NCBI GenBank assembly: GCA_026390595.1
Contig: JAPLFQ010000021.1
Coordinates: 248,001 to 312,000 of the forward strand
Source of the DNA: Ignavibacteriales bacterium
Lineage (GTDB): Bacteria > Bacteroidota > Ignavibacteria > UBA10030
Length of the DNA: 64,000 nt
Direction of reading: 5' to 3'
In this document: positions 53,257 through 62,096 of the stretch, piece after piece
Numbering within the stretch: position 1 is the first letter of the stretch
Layout: each line of letters starts with the position of its first letter
Translations under genes and position numbers: made by a program
Notes under the pieces: model-generated
The model's input: the letters and a program-made list of their open reading frames with translations, nothing else
The model's database searches: none
What the model was told of the DNA's origin: nothing

Positions 53257-53375
53257 CAGCTGCGGCGCACAAAATGAAGGGACTATCTCCCTTGCACACA
53301 AGGAAAGTAGTCGGGATCCACGTCGACGGTCTTTCCCAGGCGCTCAATATCAGAAACCGGGACGACCAGGATGGT
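53249..53375. repeat. Dispersed intergenic repeat, copy 2
   Basis: Shares the perfect word GAAAGGCAACAGCTGCGG with 47134-47151 and then a diverged tail (see the copy at 47131-47260). It fills the gap between the hypothetical lipoprotein and the small membrane-protein frame. Confidence 0.5.
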
Positions 53376-53421
53376 CAAAATCTGTGGAGATTAGTGATAT
53401 TCAATCCGGTTGCTCGTCTGG

Positions 53422-53769
53422 TCACTTGCACTTGTCGGCGGGATAGCTGTAGTCAATACCATCGATTTTGACATTGAAACTCGTCACTACGTGGATTGTG
53501 TAGTCGTTCTTAATGTTCGTCCAATCAAGATTGTGCGACTCTCCTGCCGTGGAGACCGCCGACGAGAATGAGACCTGACCCTGAAGGTTTTCCGTCTGCG
53601 CTCTACCGTTCTTCCACATGTGATTGATACTCACATTGAAACCGGAAACGGTGAAACAAACGGACTGGGATGACGGATCCGCAGGATTATCTTTGCTACA
53701 TGAAATACACGACACGACAAACAGGATGAATGCCGCTGCTTTTGCCAACACAACTAACTCATTCTTCAT
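53422..53769 (-). CDS. Hypothetical small lipoprotein
   Basis: 115 residues; AGAGGA precedes ATG 53769. The signal peptide LAKAAAFILFVVSCISCSKD contains two lipobox-like sites (VVSC and CISC), so the protein is probably lipidated. The mature 85 residues are beta-rich (VCFTVSGFNVSINHMWKN, YTIHVVTSFNVKIDGIDYSY) with two Cys, and match no domain I know. It follows the T9SS SGNH-like gene by 106 bases in the same direction and is probably read from the promoter at 55223-55253. Confidence 0.7.
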   Translation of the reverse strand: MKNELVVLAKAAAFILFVVSCISCSKDNPADPSSQSVCFTVSGFNVSINHMWKNGRAQTENLQGQVSFSSAVSTAGESHNLDWTNIKNDYTIHVVTSFNVKIDGIDYSYPADKCK

Positions 53770-53875
53770 TGCTTTGTTCCTCTTCGTTTGAAAGCGGGGG
53801 TTACGTTATCCCCGATCGCGTGAACAAGTCCGGATCTTCTCTCCGGCTGCGCAGAGCAGCGAACCTCGACATCCA

Positions 53876-55183
53876 CTATCGTGCAAGCACCATTTTCCTT
53901 GTCTCGATGAAACCGCTCCTGCCATCGCCGGGAAGAGGCCGGACTTCAAGCCGACAGAAGTAGATCCCGCTCGGGAATCCAGATGCGTCCCATCTGACAG
54001 CATGAGATCCTGGCATCCGAATTCCATCAACAAGTGTTGAGACTTCCCGGCCGAGGAGATCATACACTTTGATCGTAACGAAGCTATGAGCCAACAGCTG
54101 AAAGCTAATGGCTGTTTCCGGGTTGAACGGATTTGGATAATTCTGATGAAGGTGAAACTGGACGCGCTGAGTCGAGGGTTGATCCTCAACGGAGGTCCCA
54201 GGCGATCCGACAAACCAGGGAATCGCCGTTGGATCAGTTTTGAAGAAGCTGAGCAGGAGGTTGGCTACCTTCGCCTGTCCACTGGAGGAGGGATGAGTCC
54301 CATCAGCCTGACAATCACCGCATTGCCAGATGAAGCGATCAACACGCGGCGTCATTCCGTCAGCCCACAGGTACGGACCCCATGAAAGCCATGGAGCCCT
54401 TGTACGTGATCCCGAGAATGCGAGCGACGTGTCCCCGCCGATTTGTCTCTCGATCATCCATTTGACTGCAAACCCCGATTCATACGCATAGGGCTCAGGG
54501 TTCAACGTGGACGTCGCATAACCAGCATACGTACGGCTCGAGACATAAGTGATTTTCAGGTTGGGATACCGGGATTTCAACAGGCGCACGATGTTCTCCA
54601 ATTCGCTCTGAAGCAGAAGTGCGTGCGTAGGAAACGCCTGCGTCGGATTCGCATCAGCCTCCTTGAGCCAGACGATCTGGACCTGTTGATTGCCAACGCC
54701 GGCGGCCAAGAGACGCCGTTCAACTTCAACCCAGAAACCCGCAGACGGGTCCGCAATGAGCGCGGCAGTTTGTCCCCCCTGCGCTCCGTCGACAATCATA
54801 AGCTTCGGATTCTTGTTTGGATCCTTGTCTGCGATCGATTTGAACGCGGAAAACTCCTGCGTTGTGTTGGACATCCCGATCGAAAGCAGGACGATCCTGC
54901 CCTGGACGGGATCGACAGTCCCTGAACGGTCCAATGGCTGTATCTGGCGGGCAAACGCTCTCCCACAGGTATCATGTACCCACGGCCGTTCGTTTCTCCC
55001 CCCGAGATACAATCCTCCGGAGTATCCTTTATACGTATCAGAGCCGAGTTCGGTAATCGGTTTGAACCCGACGGACACCCCCCAGCAGTTCTGGGCAACA
55101 GCAGAAGGAGCTGCCACCAGTAACAGAAGGCAGAAGAATGCAATAGCGAGCAAGATTTTCTTTCCGACTGTGTCGTCGATCAT
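53876..55183 (-). CDS. T9SS-secreted SGNH-like hydrolase
   Basis: About 435 residues from ATG 55183. Signal peptide KILLAIAFFCLLLLVAAPSAVAQ. The domain of about 90-330 resembles an SGNH fold: Ser in VLLSIGMSNTTQEF (block I), Gly in MIVDGAQGGQTA (block II-like), and Asp/His in QADGTHPSSSGQAKVANLLL (block V). The block III Asn is less clear. The C-terminus has HQNYPNPFNPETAISFQLLA and a T9SS sorting domain ending GFIETRKMVLAR, so it is a surface or extracellular enzyme, possibly a carbohydrate esterase. Longer frames to 55303 run through the promoter and are rejected. No strong ribosome-binding site is visible at the ATG. Confidence 0.83.
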   Translation of the reverse strand: MIDDTVGKKILLAIAFFCLLLLVAAPSAVAQNCWGVSVGFKPITELGSDTYKGYSGGLYLGGRNERPWVHDTCGRAFARQIQPLDRSGTVDPVQGRIVLLSIGMSNTTQEFSAFKSIADKDPNKNPKLMIVDGAQGGQTAALIADPSAGFWVEVERRLLAAGVGNQQVQIVWLKEADANPTQAFPTHALLLQSELENIVRLLKSRYPNLKITYVSSRTYAGYATSTLNPEPYAYESGFAVKWMIERQIGGDTSLAFSGSRTRAPWLSWGPYLWADGMTPRVDRFIWQCGDCQADGTHPSSSGQAKVANLLLSFFKTDPTAIPWFVGSPGTSVEDQPSTQRVQFHLHQNYPNPFNPETAISFQLLAHSFVTIKVYDLLGREVSTLVDGIRMPGSHAVRWDASGFPSGIYFCRLEVRPLPGDGRSGFIETRKMVLAR

Positions 55184-55222
55184 GAGAAGGTACGCTGGAT
55201 ACCGGTGCGGAGTTGGAACTGA

Positions 55223-55253
55223 CAAAGCTACGGCTGTTCGCTCTGAAAAGCAA
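55223..55253 (-). promoter_or_regulatory. Bacteroidota-type promoter of the T9SS SGNH-like gene
   Basis: Minus strand: GGTTGCTTTTC, with TTG 20 bases before TAGCTTTG (perfect TAnnTTTG), about 40 bases upstream of ATG 55183. Nearly the same core as at 47111-47141. Confidence 0.78.
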
Positions 55254-55308
55254 CCAAGTCCTGCGACGAGAGACATCGCGGCAAACGTGCAGCCCGAAAA
55301 CAAAAAGG

Positions 55309-55331
55309 GCCGGAGATGCGCTCCGGCCCAT
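55309..55331 (-). terminator. Rho-independent terminator of the M1 aminopeptidase gene
   Basis: Minus strand: GGGCCGGAG-CGCAT-CTCCGGCCC, a perfect 9-bp stem with a 5-base loop, followed by TTTTTGTTTTC. It lies 33 bases after the aminopeptidase stop. Confidence 0.92.
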
Positions 55332-55363
55332 ACGATGACGAATTGATCGGACCAAGCGAGGCA

Positions 55364-57802
55364 CTATTTCACCGCATTGATCCTCTTGTTGATCTTCTCG
55401 ACGCTCTGCCTGGCAGTCGCAGAGGCAGGATTCTCCTTGTCGTTTCCTAGTGCTTCCAGAGCAGGGATCACGGATGCGTCGCCGATATCTCCCAGAACCA
55501 ACGCGGCGTAATTTCTGACCGATTCATTCGGATCCTTGAGGATTTCTTTGACGACGGCCATCGCGTCTCCCCTCCCTTTGCCATACCACCGGATGGTCGA
55601 GAGCGATGTGAACCTGGTGGATGTGAATGTCTGGTCTTTCACCATCTCCATTGCGACGGCAACAGCCTGAGCAGTATCCAGCGTGCCGAGGGCATTCAAC
55701 GCAAAGCCAGCAACGATGTTTTGGCGCGAGGGGACGGTGAGATACCGCTTCACAACTGGCAAAGCGTGTGCCGAATCCACTTTCGCAATCGATGCAAGTG
55801 CGCGGCCGAAGACCTGGTAACTTGAATCGTTGAGCGCGCCATTCAGGACTTGAGTGACATCATTTCCTCTCAACCATCGCAATGCGCCGGCAGCAACGGC
55901 CCGGACCTCCGACCGCTTGTCTTTGATCGCTGCGAAGAGCGCGGACTTTGCGGCAGGTCTCAACGAATCGTACTTGGCCAATGCCTGGGAGATTTGTGAA
56001 GCCGCGTCGCGTCGCACCGCCCAGAACGAATCGTGCAGCATCCGGTCTATGAACACGGAGAAGACATCCCCTTCCTTCTGCATCCGTGCGAGCGCCTGAA
56101 TTCCGAGGATCCTGTCAACAAGGCTCGTCGCCGACATGGCCTGGTACTTCCATTCGTCAAACGATTTCTCGAATTTCAGCTGCTTGATCAACCAATCTCC
56201 CTTGTCAAAAATCACCAGGGAAGGCCTCGAAGCAACAGGAAGCATGTAGGTCGAGTCCTTCGTGAGAATCTCAATCCTATGAGTTGTCGCTCCCGCAGAC
56301 GTGGTGATCTCGATGTCCACCGGCATGCGGAACACTCCGGTCAGGCTGTCGGTTTTCTGCGTCTGGCGAACGTTAAGCGCTATGTGTTTCGCAGATTCAT
56401 CCCATTGATACGATACGGCGAAAACCGGATGGCCCGCCTTGTAGACCCACTGATCGAAAAACCATTGAAGATTCTGACCGGTGCTCTCTTCGATCGCGAT
56501 TTTGAGATCGTTTGTTTCCACAGGCTGGAACGCGTGTTTCGTGATGTAGTGCTTGATTGCCCGATGGTAGAGGTCGTCGCCGAGCAGAAAGCGAAGCATG
56601 TGGAGGACAGCGGCCCCCCGTGGATACACGTTTTCGCCATACGACTCAACGCTGACGATGGGCTTCCGTCCACGTGTCGTATCCACGACAACTCCAGCCT
56701 GCTGGTTCTGATACAACGTGTAGTCAAACTCATCCTGGCCGAGAAACATCCGGTGGAACAATGGATCATAGTAGCTGGCAAAGCTCTCGTTGAGCCACAT
56801 GTGGCGAAAGTCCCGGCACGTCACGAGATCCCCCCACCACTGGTGCACGAGCTCATGGGCAAGCAGACTCGTGGAAGGATTGTCAATTCGTCCCCGCGCG
56901 TCGGAAACAGCCCAGGTGTCAGAGAGTGTTGTCGCCGAGGTATTTTCCATCCCGCCGAAATGATCTTGAAGAATGATCTGTGCGTATTTTTCCCACGGAT
57001 AGTCAAACCCGATCGTTTCGTTGAAAAACTTTATCATCGCTGGGGTGTACTTGAAGCTCGCCCGGCCGTTCGTCGTGTCGTCCGTATATACCCAGTACTC
57101 AAGAGGAAGCTTGCCGAGGTTATCGCGCAGGATGGTGTATTCCCCTGCCGCGATCATGATCAGGTAGGAAGAATGCGGTTTCGTTTCCTTCCAATGAAAT
57201 GTCTTCGTCTTTTCCTTCTTGTTTTCTGTGACACTGATCAGCTTGCCGTTCGACAGGAACGAGTATCGCGCGTCCACCGTACCGATGACTTCGGACGTCG
57301 ATTTGTCATTGGGATAATCGTAGCACGGGAACCAGAAGTGATTGGTCGTTTCTTCGCCCTGCGACCAGATCTGAGACCGCTTGCCGGGTATGGCCCCGCT
57401 GGTATTGTTGAATGTAAGTCCCTGCTTCGGAGTGCACGAATATTCAATGGATACCTTGAGTGTATCACGGTATGAGTGCGGCTTGTCGAACTCGATGGAG
57501 ACACTTGAAGTGGTGGACGTGAACTTCAGGTCTTTTCCCTTCGCATCTTTGACACTCTTAATCTTCATTTCACCGGCATCGAATACTGCCGTTTTCAGAG
57601 CGGGGAGCAACGGGACAAAGGTGGTCGTCACCTTCCCTTCGACCGATTTTGCAGAATCGTTTAGCTTGATCTCGATCTTGTAGTGAAGCACATCGTAGGT
57701 CCGGTTCGGCGTCTCACCGGGGTCCTTTGGAGAAAAGATCTCCTGCGCGGGAGCCACCGAGATGACGAGGAGAAATAAAATGAGAGAAACGAAAGACTTC
57801 AT
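55364..57802 (-). CDS. Exported M1-family aminopeptidase with C-terminal HEAT repeats
   Basis: About 812 residues from ATG 57802 (AGGAGTC upstream) with signal peptide SFVSLILFLLVISVAPAQ. The M1 domain shows GGMENTSATTL (exopeptidase motif) and the HEXXHx18E zinc site in HELVHQWWGDL and WLNESFASYYDPLF, with the catalytic Tyr probably in YPRGAAVLHMLR. After about residue 590 come HEAT-like repeats (LVDRILGIQALARMQKEG, SEVRAVAAGALRWLRGND, ESVRNYAALVLGDIGDASVI). It should act as a periplasmic or surface aminopeptidase. It has its own terminator and a candidate promoter. Confidence 0.92.
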   Translation of the reverse strand: MKSFVSLILFLLVISVAPAQEIFSPKDPGETPNRTYDVLHYKIEIKLNDSAKSVEGKVTTTFVPLLPALKTAVFDAGEMKIKSVKDAKGKDLKFTSTTSSVSIEFDKPHSYRDTLKVSIEYSCTPKQGLTFNNTSGAIPGKRSQIWSQGEETTNHFWFPCYDYPNDKSTSEVIGTVDARYSFLSNGKLISVTENKKEKTKTFHWKETKPHSSYLIMIAAGEYTILRDNLGKLPLEYWVYTDDTTNGRASFKYTPAMIKFFNETIGFDYPWEKYAQIILQDHFGGMENTSATTLSDTWAVSDARGRIDNPSTSLLAHELVHQWWGDLVTCRDFRHMWLNESFASYYDPLFHRMFLGQDEFDYTLYQNQQAGVVVDTTRGRKPIVSVESYGENVYPRGAAVLHMLRFLLGDDLYHRAIKHYITKHAFQPVETNDLKIAIEESTGQNLQWFFDQWVYKAGHPVFAVSYQWDESAKHIALNVRQTQKTDSLTGVFRMPVDIEITTSAGATTHRIEILTKDSTYMLPVASRPSLVIFDKGDWLIKQLKFEKSFDEWKYQAMSATSLVDRILGIQALARMQKEGDVFSVFIDRMLHDSFWAVRRDAASQISQALAKYDSLRPAAKSALFAAIKDKRSEVRAVAAGALRWLRGNDVTQVLNGALNDSSYQVFGRALASIAKVDSAHALPVVKRYLTVPSRQNIVAGFALNALGTLDTAQAVAVAMEMVKDQTFTSTRFTSLSTIRWYGKGRGDAMAVVKEILKDPNESVRNYAALVLGDIGDASVIPALEALGNDKENPASATARQSVEKINKRINAVK

Positions 57803-57838
57803 GCTGACTCCTGTTTGATGAAGAATTGACATTCGAAT

Positions 57839-57869
57839 GAAATCTAGGTGAAGATGCCGCCGCAATCAA
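57839..57869 (-). promoter_or_regulatory. Candidate Bacteroidota-type promoter of the M1 aminopeptidase
   Basis: Minus strand: TTG (in CTTGATTGCG), 20 bases, then TAGATTTC, one mismatch from TAnnTTTG. It ends 36 bases upstream of ATG 57802. Confidence 0.55.
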
Positions 57870-57939
57870 GAGGCGGGGTGGGACATTTGTGAAATGCCTT
57901 CGGTACACGTTAACGAAACAGCGGACAAGCTTAGCTGGG

Positions 57940-59787
57940 TTATTGTATTCCGTATTCCGCAGCTCGTTTGACATGGAAGAGATCAACGTGCCGATCACGC
58001 GGCAGCCAGAGCTGCACCAGTCCCGTTCCTTCCGGCCCGCCAAAGTTTTTCACCCACGCGCCCGCCATGCCATTCTCGTCGCGGGCGAGGACGCTGGAGA
58101 CCTGACCGGGATCCACCCAGCCGAGTCCAACCCACCAGCCCTGAAGTCCCCATTTTCCCCCTTCCGCTGTGACGCTTGACGCATACCATCCGATCCCTTC
58201 GAGACTCTTCCCGGGATACTGGATCCCGAGTATTTTCTGCGAAACCGAATAGTCGATACCGAGCATCTTCCCCGTTGAATCGCGCTTCCATGCAATCGGG
58301 TCCGGACCGAGCCAGACCACTTTGCCGCCCGCATCCAGATATTTCCGTATGAGCGCGTTCGGTGATTCTTCTTTGACCAGGGCTTCGGGAACCCGATGTT
58401 CTGCGAACACGACGACGCTCCCGCGATTAGGACCAAGCCGCTCCTTCATGAACTCCTCCAGCCCTTTCGAATCAACGACCGTGTATCCAACCTGCTTGAA
58501 GTAGTCGCGAATCCATTCATCCGCACCTCCAGAGAACCATTTTCCGGCTCCCGGTTTGGAATCCCAGAAGACCACCCTTTCCGGAGAAGCGGCCGTTGTG
58601 TCCGGCGCAGTCGATCCCTTCAAGGCATACATGGTTCCATCGTCACTTCCGAAAAAGACCATACCGTCTGACAGGACCGGAGAAGAGAAGATGCGATCGT
58701 TGGTTTTGAACCGCCATTGTTCTGTTCCGCTCACACGGTCAAGCGCGAACAGGTTTCCATCGTTCGATCCGAAATAGACCATCGGCCCGGCGACCGCCGC
58801 GGAAGACCAGACCGGGCCGTTTGTCTTGAACCTCCAGACTTCCTTCCCTGATGATTGATCGAGGCTCTGGAGAAACTGCGCATCGGAGCTGCCGGCGAAT
58901 ACCCTGCCATCAGCGATGGCCGGAGTTGAGAGGACCCACGATACCGCATGGTCGTTCACCCACTTCTGCTCTCCCCGTTCGAGGTCAAGCGCATACAGGA
59001 AACCATCCCGGCATCCGACTGTCACGATTCCGTTCGCGATGGAGGGGGACGAAACAACCGCCGATCGGTCGAAACCAAAATCCTCGATCTTCAGTGACGC
59101 ACCCTTCGTGGCGAATTTCCATTTCATCGACCCGTCTTTCGCGTCCAATGCAAGTACGTAGCCGCTCATCGTCCCTACGATCACAAGGTTATTGGCAACT
59201 GCGGGCGTAGAACGGATCCGCGATCCGGCAGGATGTTTCCAGAGCATCCTCTTCGTCCTGGTATCGAACGCGTAGATATTGCCGTCACCGCTCCCGATGA
59301 ACAGAGAATTTCCGACAACCGTCGGTGAGGAAAGATAGTAGTCGAAACCGTTTCGGTACTCCAGGTCCTTTCCCATCTTGAATTTCCAGATTTCTTTGCC
59401 GTTGACCGCGTCAAGCGCGTACAAATGCGGATCCCTGCTGGTGAAGTAGACCAGCCCATGCGCCACGGCAGGGGATGAATGAATCGCCCCTCCTGTCTTG
59501 AAGTGCCAACGCTCTTTCCCCGAACCTGCATCCACCGCGTAGAAGAAGCCGTCTCCGCTTCCGAAATAGAGGACGTTGTTCGACAACGCCGGTGTGCTTC
59601 TCACGGGTCCGTCCGTCTTGAATGTGAACCTGACCCCCTCGAGGCGATGTAACGGTTTGACGTCGTATACGCCGGTGTGCTGCGGATTTGACTGCAGCAT
59701 TATTGGCCGATCTGCCCCGGCCATCGCTGGTTGCTCCGAAGAAGCTGCCGCATTCACCATCAGGAGAACTGTGAGCAATCGCATCAT
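57940..59787 (-). CDS. Exported PQQ-like beta-propeller protein
   Basis: About 615 residues from ATG 59787 (AGAAAGG upstream). Signal peptide MMRLLTVLLMVNAAASSEQPAMA. Residues 50-400 consist of seven to eight PQQ-type propeller blades with the word YFGSGDGFFYAVDAGSGKERW and variants (GSGDGNIYAFDTRTKRMLWK, GCRDGFLYALDLERGEQKW, FGSNDGNLFALDRVSGTEQW). The rest (420-614) is a non-repeat domain with VVVFAEHRVPEALVKEES and YLDAGGKVVWLGPDPIAW, which looks like a GATase-like fold. It lacks the tryptophan docking motif and dehydrogenase cysteines, so it is not a quinoprotein dehydrogenase. It probably acts as a periplasmic scaffold or sensor; function unknown. Confidence 0.85.
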   Translation of the reverse strand: MMRLLTVLLMVNAAASSEQPAMAGADRPIMLQSNPQHTGVYDVKPLHRLEGVRFTFKTDGPVRSTPALSNNVLYFGSGDGFFYAVDAGSGKERWHFKTGGAIHSSPAVAHGLVYFTSRDPHLYALDAVNGKEIWKFKMGKDLEYRNGFDYYLSSPTVVGNSLFIGSGDGNIYAFDTRTKRMLWKHPAGSRIRSTPAVANNLVIVGTMSGYVLALDAKDGSMKWKFATKGASLKIEDFGFDRSAVVSSPSIANGIVTVGCRDGFLYALDLERGEQKWVNDHAVSWVLSTPAIADGRVFAGSSDAQFLQSLDQSSGKEVWRFKTNGPVWSSAAVAGPMVYFGSNDGNLFALDRVSGTEQWRFKTNDRIFSSPVLSDGMVFFGSDDGTMYALKGSTAPDTTAASPERVVFWDSKPGAGKWFSGGADEWIRDYFKQVGYTVVDSKGLEEFMKERLGPNRGSVVVFAEHRVPEALVKEESPNALIRKYLDAGGKVVWLGPDPIAWKRDSTGKMLGIDYSVSQKILGIQYPGKSLEGIGWYASSVTAEGGKWGLQGWWVGLGWVDPGQVSSVLARDENGMAGAWVKNFGGPEGTGLVQLWLPRDRHVDLFHVKRAAEYGIQ

Positions 59788-60265
59788 TTGTTTGCGCCTT
59801 TCTGAGTTCAAGAAGATACGTCGTGCGTTCTCATTGTCTTCGATCATACTTTGGAACCCACAAGCGAGCAACCATCGGACCGTTTACGCGAAAGATATTT
59901 GCCAGGGTTCGACAATCGAGGAGTGCGGGAGGGACTCATCTTTCGCAAATACGCCACAATCGACCCAGAGTTGCAGGATTGGGAATCTAATTCAGAAGCG
60001 AATTGCCCCAACCAGAGCCTTCATTCGTTGAGAGATCCTGACACGGCTATGTGTCGCCCGAATGGCGTTCGGGAATTACTCACGAACAAGACAGCGATGC
60101 TGACCAAAGCACCGATACCACCACTTGAAATGTTGTGCTGGTCGATCGCAGGCGGTCGTGCTGATGCGGGTGCGTTTTCAACACCGAGAAGCGGTGTGCG
60201 TACAATCACCAACGCGCGCATATGGTTTCTTAGCTTGGGAGGAGGCTCGCTGTCAGAATTTCGTC
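59788..60265. other. Gene-poor stretch between divergent genes
   Basis: About 480 bases between the PQQ-propeller gene (minus) and the plus-strand T9SS gene. A minus-strand frame of 66 codons (60021-60221) and a plus-strand frame of 140 codons (59851-60273) exist but have no ribosome-binding site or known motif. I see no RNA gene or clear repeat. Confidence 0.5.
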
Positions 60266-60296
60266 TTGTTTGAATCCCTATTACGCATTACCTTTG
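60266..60296 (+). promoter_or_regulatory. Bacteroidota-type promoter of the plus-strand T9SS gene
   Basis: TTG (in GTCTTGTTTG), exactly 20 bases, then TACCTTTG (perfect TAnnTTTG). About 70 bases upstream of ATG 60369. It is the only such site found on the plus strand. Confidence 0.78.
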
Positions 60297-60368
60297 TCGG
60301 CAGTTGAACCTTTTTTCTCAGAACACCGCTTCCTCCCACAAGAAATCCACTTCCAAGGAGACTCATCG

Positions 60369-61244
60369 ATGAACAAGTCGGTACTGTTTCTTCTGTTACT
60401 GCTCTGTTCCACACTCGCCCTTTTTGCGCAGATTCCGAATGCTGGATTCGAATCATGGACGAACTCAGACCCTGACGGGTGGTATACAACGAACACGGCT
60501 CCGACGTCGCTTCCTGTGACGCGGGTGACGACAGCCCATTCCGGCACGTATGCTGCACGAGGCGAGGTAGTTCCCCTCTCCGGGTTCCCTGCCTTCGGCG
60601 TGCAGCCAATCCTCATGCCTGGACCAAAGGGCAAGGGTTTTCCATTTTCACAACGTGCCGCAGCGTTCAACGGTTGGTACCAATTTGTTCCCGCCAGCGG
60701 CTCAGGGGATCAGCTTTATCTCGTTGCAACACTATCAAAGGCTGGCCAGGGAGTGGGCGCGGCCGCAGGTATTATCCCCACCGCCACCACTTCGTTCAAG
60801 CAATTCTCACTGCCGATCCTGTATCCAGGGGGCGAGATTCCCGACACCTGTCAGCTCCTCATTCAGATCACGGGCGCTGGAGGCCTTGCCAAAGTCGGAT
60901 CGTACTTCGTCATCGACGATCTGTCGCTGGGAGCAGTGACCGCGGCTGAGCAGTCTGCTCTTCCATCGGGGTTCACACTCAGTCAGAACTATCCGAACCC
61001 GTTCAATCCAGCAACAGCGATCAGCTATCAGCTGCCGGCTGTCAGCGTTGTGAACCTCAGAGTGTTTGACATGCTTGGCAGAGAGGTGGCGACGTTGGCC
61101 GAAGGACGAAAAGAGGCAGGTCGATACACAATGAACTGGAATGCATCCAGCCTCCCAAGTGGAATGTACCTGTATCAGTTGACAGCTACGTCGGAAAAAG
61201 GCGAGATCTACAGGGACACAAAGCGAGCTATGCTTCTGAAATAG
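60369..61244 (+). CDS. T9SS-secreted protein with carbohydrate-binding-like domain
   Basis: 291 residues from ATG 60369, with AAGGAG eight bases upstream, and signal peptide NKSVLFLLLLLCSTLALFAQ. The mature region starts IPNAGFESWTNSDPDGW, the opening of a PCMD/carbohydrate-binding-like jelly roll common at the surface of Bacteroidota, and has SYFVIDDLSLG at its end. QNYPNPFNPATAISYQLP introduces the T9SS sorting domain, which ends RDTKRAMLLK. It is secreted and attached to the surface; ligand unknown. It is one of two plus-strand genes in the window and has its own promoter and terminator. Confidence 0.9.
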   Translation: MNKSVLFLLLLLCSTLALFAQIPNAGFESWTNSDPDGWYTTNTAPTSLPVTRVTTAHSGTYAARGEVVPLSGFPAFGVQPILMPGPKGKGFPFSQRAAAFNGWYQFVPASGSGDQLYLVATLSKAGQGVGAAAGIIPTATTSFKQFSLPILYPGGEIPDTCQLLIQITGAGGLAKVGSYFVIDDLSLGAVTAAEQSALPSGFTLSQNYPNPFNPATAISYQLPAVSVVNLRVFDMLGREVATLAEGRKEAGRYTMNWNASSLPSGMYLYQLTATSEKGEIYRDTKRAMLLK

Positions 61245-61266
61245 CCTTCATCGAAATCGGATAAAA

Positions 61267-61303
61267 CAACAAAGCCCCGGCACATACGCCAGGGCTTTGT
61301 TGT
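61267..61303. terminator. Bidirectional terminator between convergent genes
   Basis: ACAACAAAGCCCCGGC pairs with GCCAGGGCTTTGTTGT around a short loop, one bulge, flanked by A-rich and T-containing sequence. It serves the T9SS gene on the plus strand and probably the NAD(P)-binding protein gene on the minus strand. Confidence 0.85.
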
Positions 61304-61374
61304 GAGATGAGCGAATCGGTTGTTACTCTGAGGAGCGAAAGTCCCCGCGAGAACATTCACGGCGGCATTCTCAG

Positions 61375-62052
61375 TTATTTGCGCATCCTGGCAGATTGTG
61401 CGACCGCAGCGATATCCGGGTTCTCAAGAACTTTCCCGGAGTATCCCGATGTCGACACGCTGATCATTGCCAATCCAAGGTCTTCCAACGTGCACACGTA
61501 TTTCGGGAACAGTGCTTTCAGAAGAGGATAGGCCGCTCCGAGCAGTTTCGAGATTCCGTACGCGTTCTTTTGTCCATCGATCGGCTTGATGAACCCAGGC
61601 CTGAATGCGTAGGCTGCCTTGAATGCAAGTTTCCTGAGATCGTTCTCGGTCTTCCCCTTCACCCTCGCCCACATCGAGCGACCTTTTTCGCTGCCGTCAG
61701 TCCCCGTTCCCGAAACATAACAAAACGTCATTTCGGGATTGAGCTTTGCCAGAACCGCGGCGGCGCTCATCGTAAGGTCGTACGTGAGTCGCGTGTATTC
61801 ATCTTCCTTCTTGCCGACAGATGTCACGCCGAGACAGAAGAAGCACGCGTTGAAGCCTTTCAGCTGACCCTCGATGCCCGAGTAGTCGAAAAAGTCTCTG
61901 TGGACGATCTCGCGCAGCTTCCCGTGATTCACAGTGCACGGCTTTCGGCCGATCACAAGCACGGATTCAACATCTTGATGTCTGAGTGCGACATCGAGAA
62001 CTCCCTCGCCGACCATGCCGGTGGCACCAAAGACTATCGCCTTGAGTTTCAT
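61375..62052 (-). CDS. NAD(P)-binding Rossmann-fold protein (HTATIP2/TIP30-like)
   Basis: 225 residues. N-terminal dinucleotide-binding motif AIVFGATGMVGEGVLDVALR (GxxGxxG), then VLVIGRKPCTVNHGKLREIV and GFNACFFCLGVTSVG. TFCYVSGTGTD takes the place of the catalytic Ser/Tyr region, and FRPGFIKPI is the typical late motif of the NAD-dependent epimerase/atypical SDR family. The protein is cytoplasmic. The substrate is not evident. It follows the DinB gene by 44 bases in the same direction. Confidence 0.85.
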   Translation of the reverse strand: MKLKAIVFGATGMVGEGVLDVALRHQDVESVLVIGRKPCTVNHGKLREIVHRDFFDYSGIEGQLKGFNACFFCLGVTSVGKKEDEYTRLTYDLTMSAAAVLAKLNPEMTFCYVSGTGTDGSEKGRSMWARVKGKTENDLRKLAFKAAYAFRPGFIKPIDGQKNAYGISKLLGAAYPLLKALFPKYVCTLEDLGLAMISVSTSGYSGKVLENPDIAAVAQSARMRK

Positions 62053-62096
62053 TCTCCTATTTGATTCCTCTCCTGCGTTGTCATTCCAGGATGCTT

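Noticed and set aside
56033-57475. 480-codon open frame on the plus strand
   Set aside because: Antisense to the M1 aminopeptidase, whose motifs are unambiguous; no signal, ribosome site or domain.
60021-60221. 66-codon minus-strand frame as a small membrane protein
   Set aside because: It has one weak hydrophobic stretch, no good ribosome site and no promoter; not enough support.
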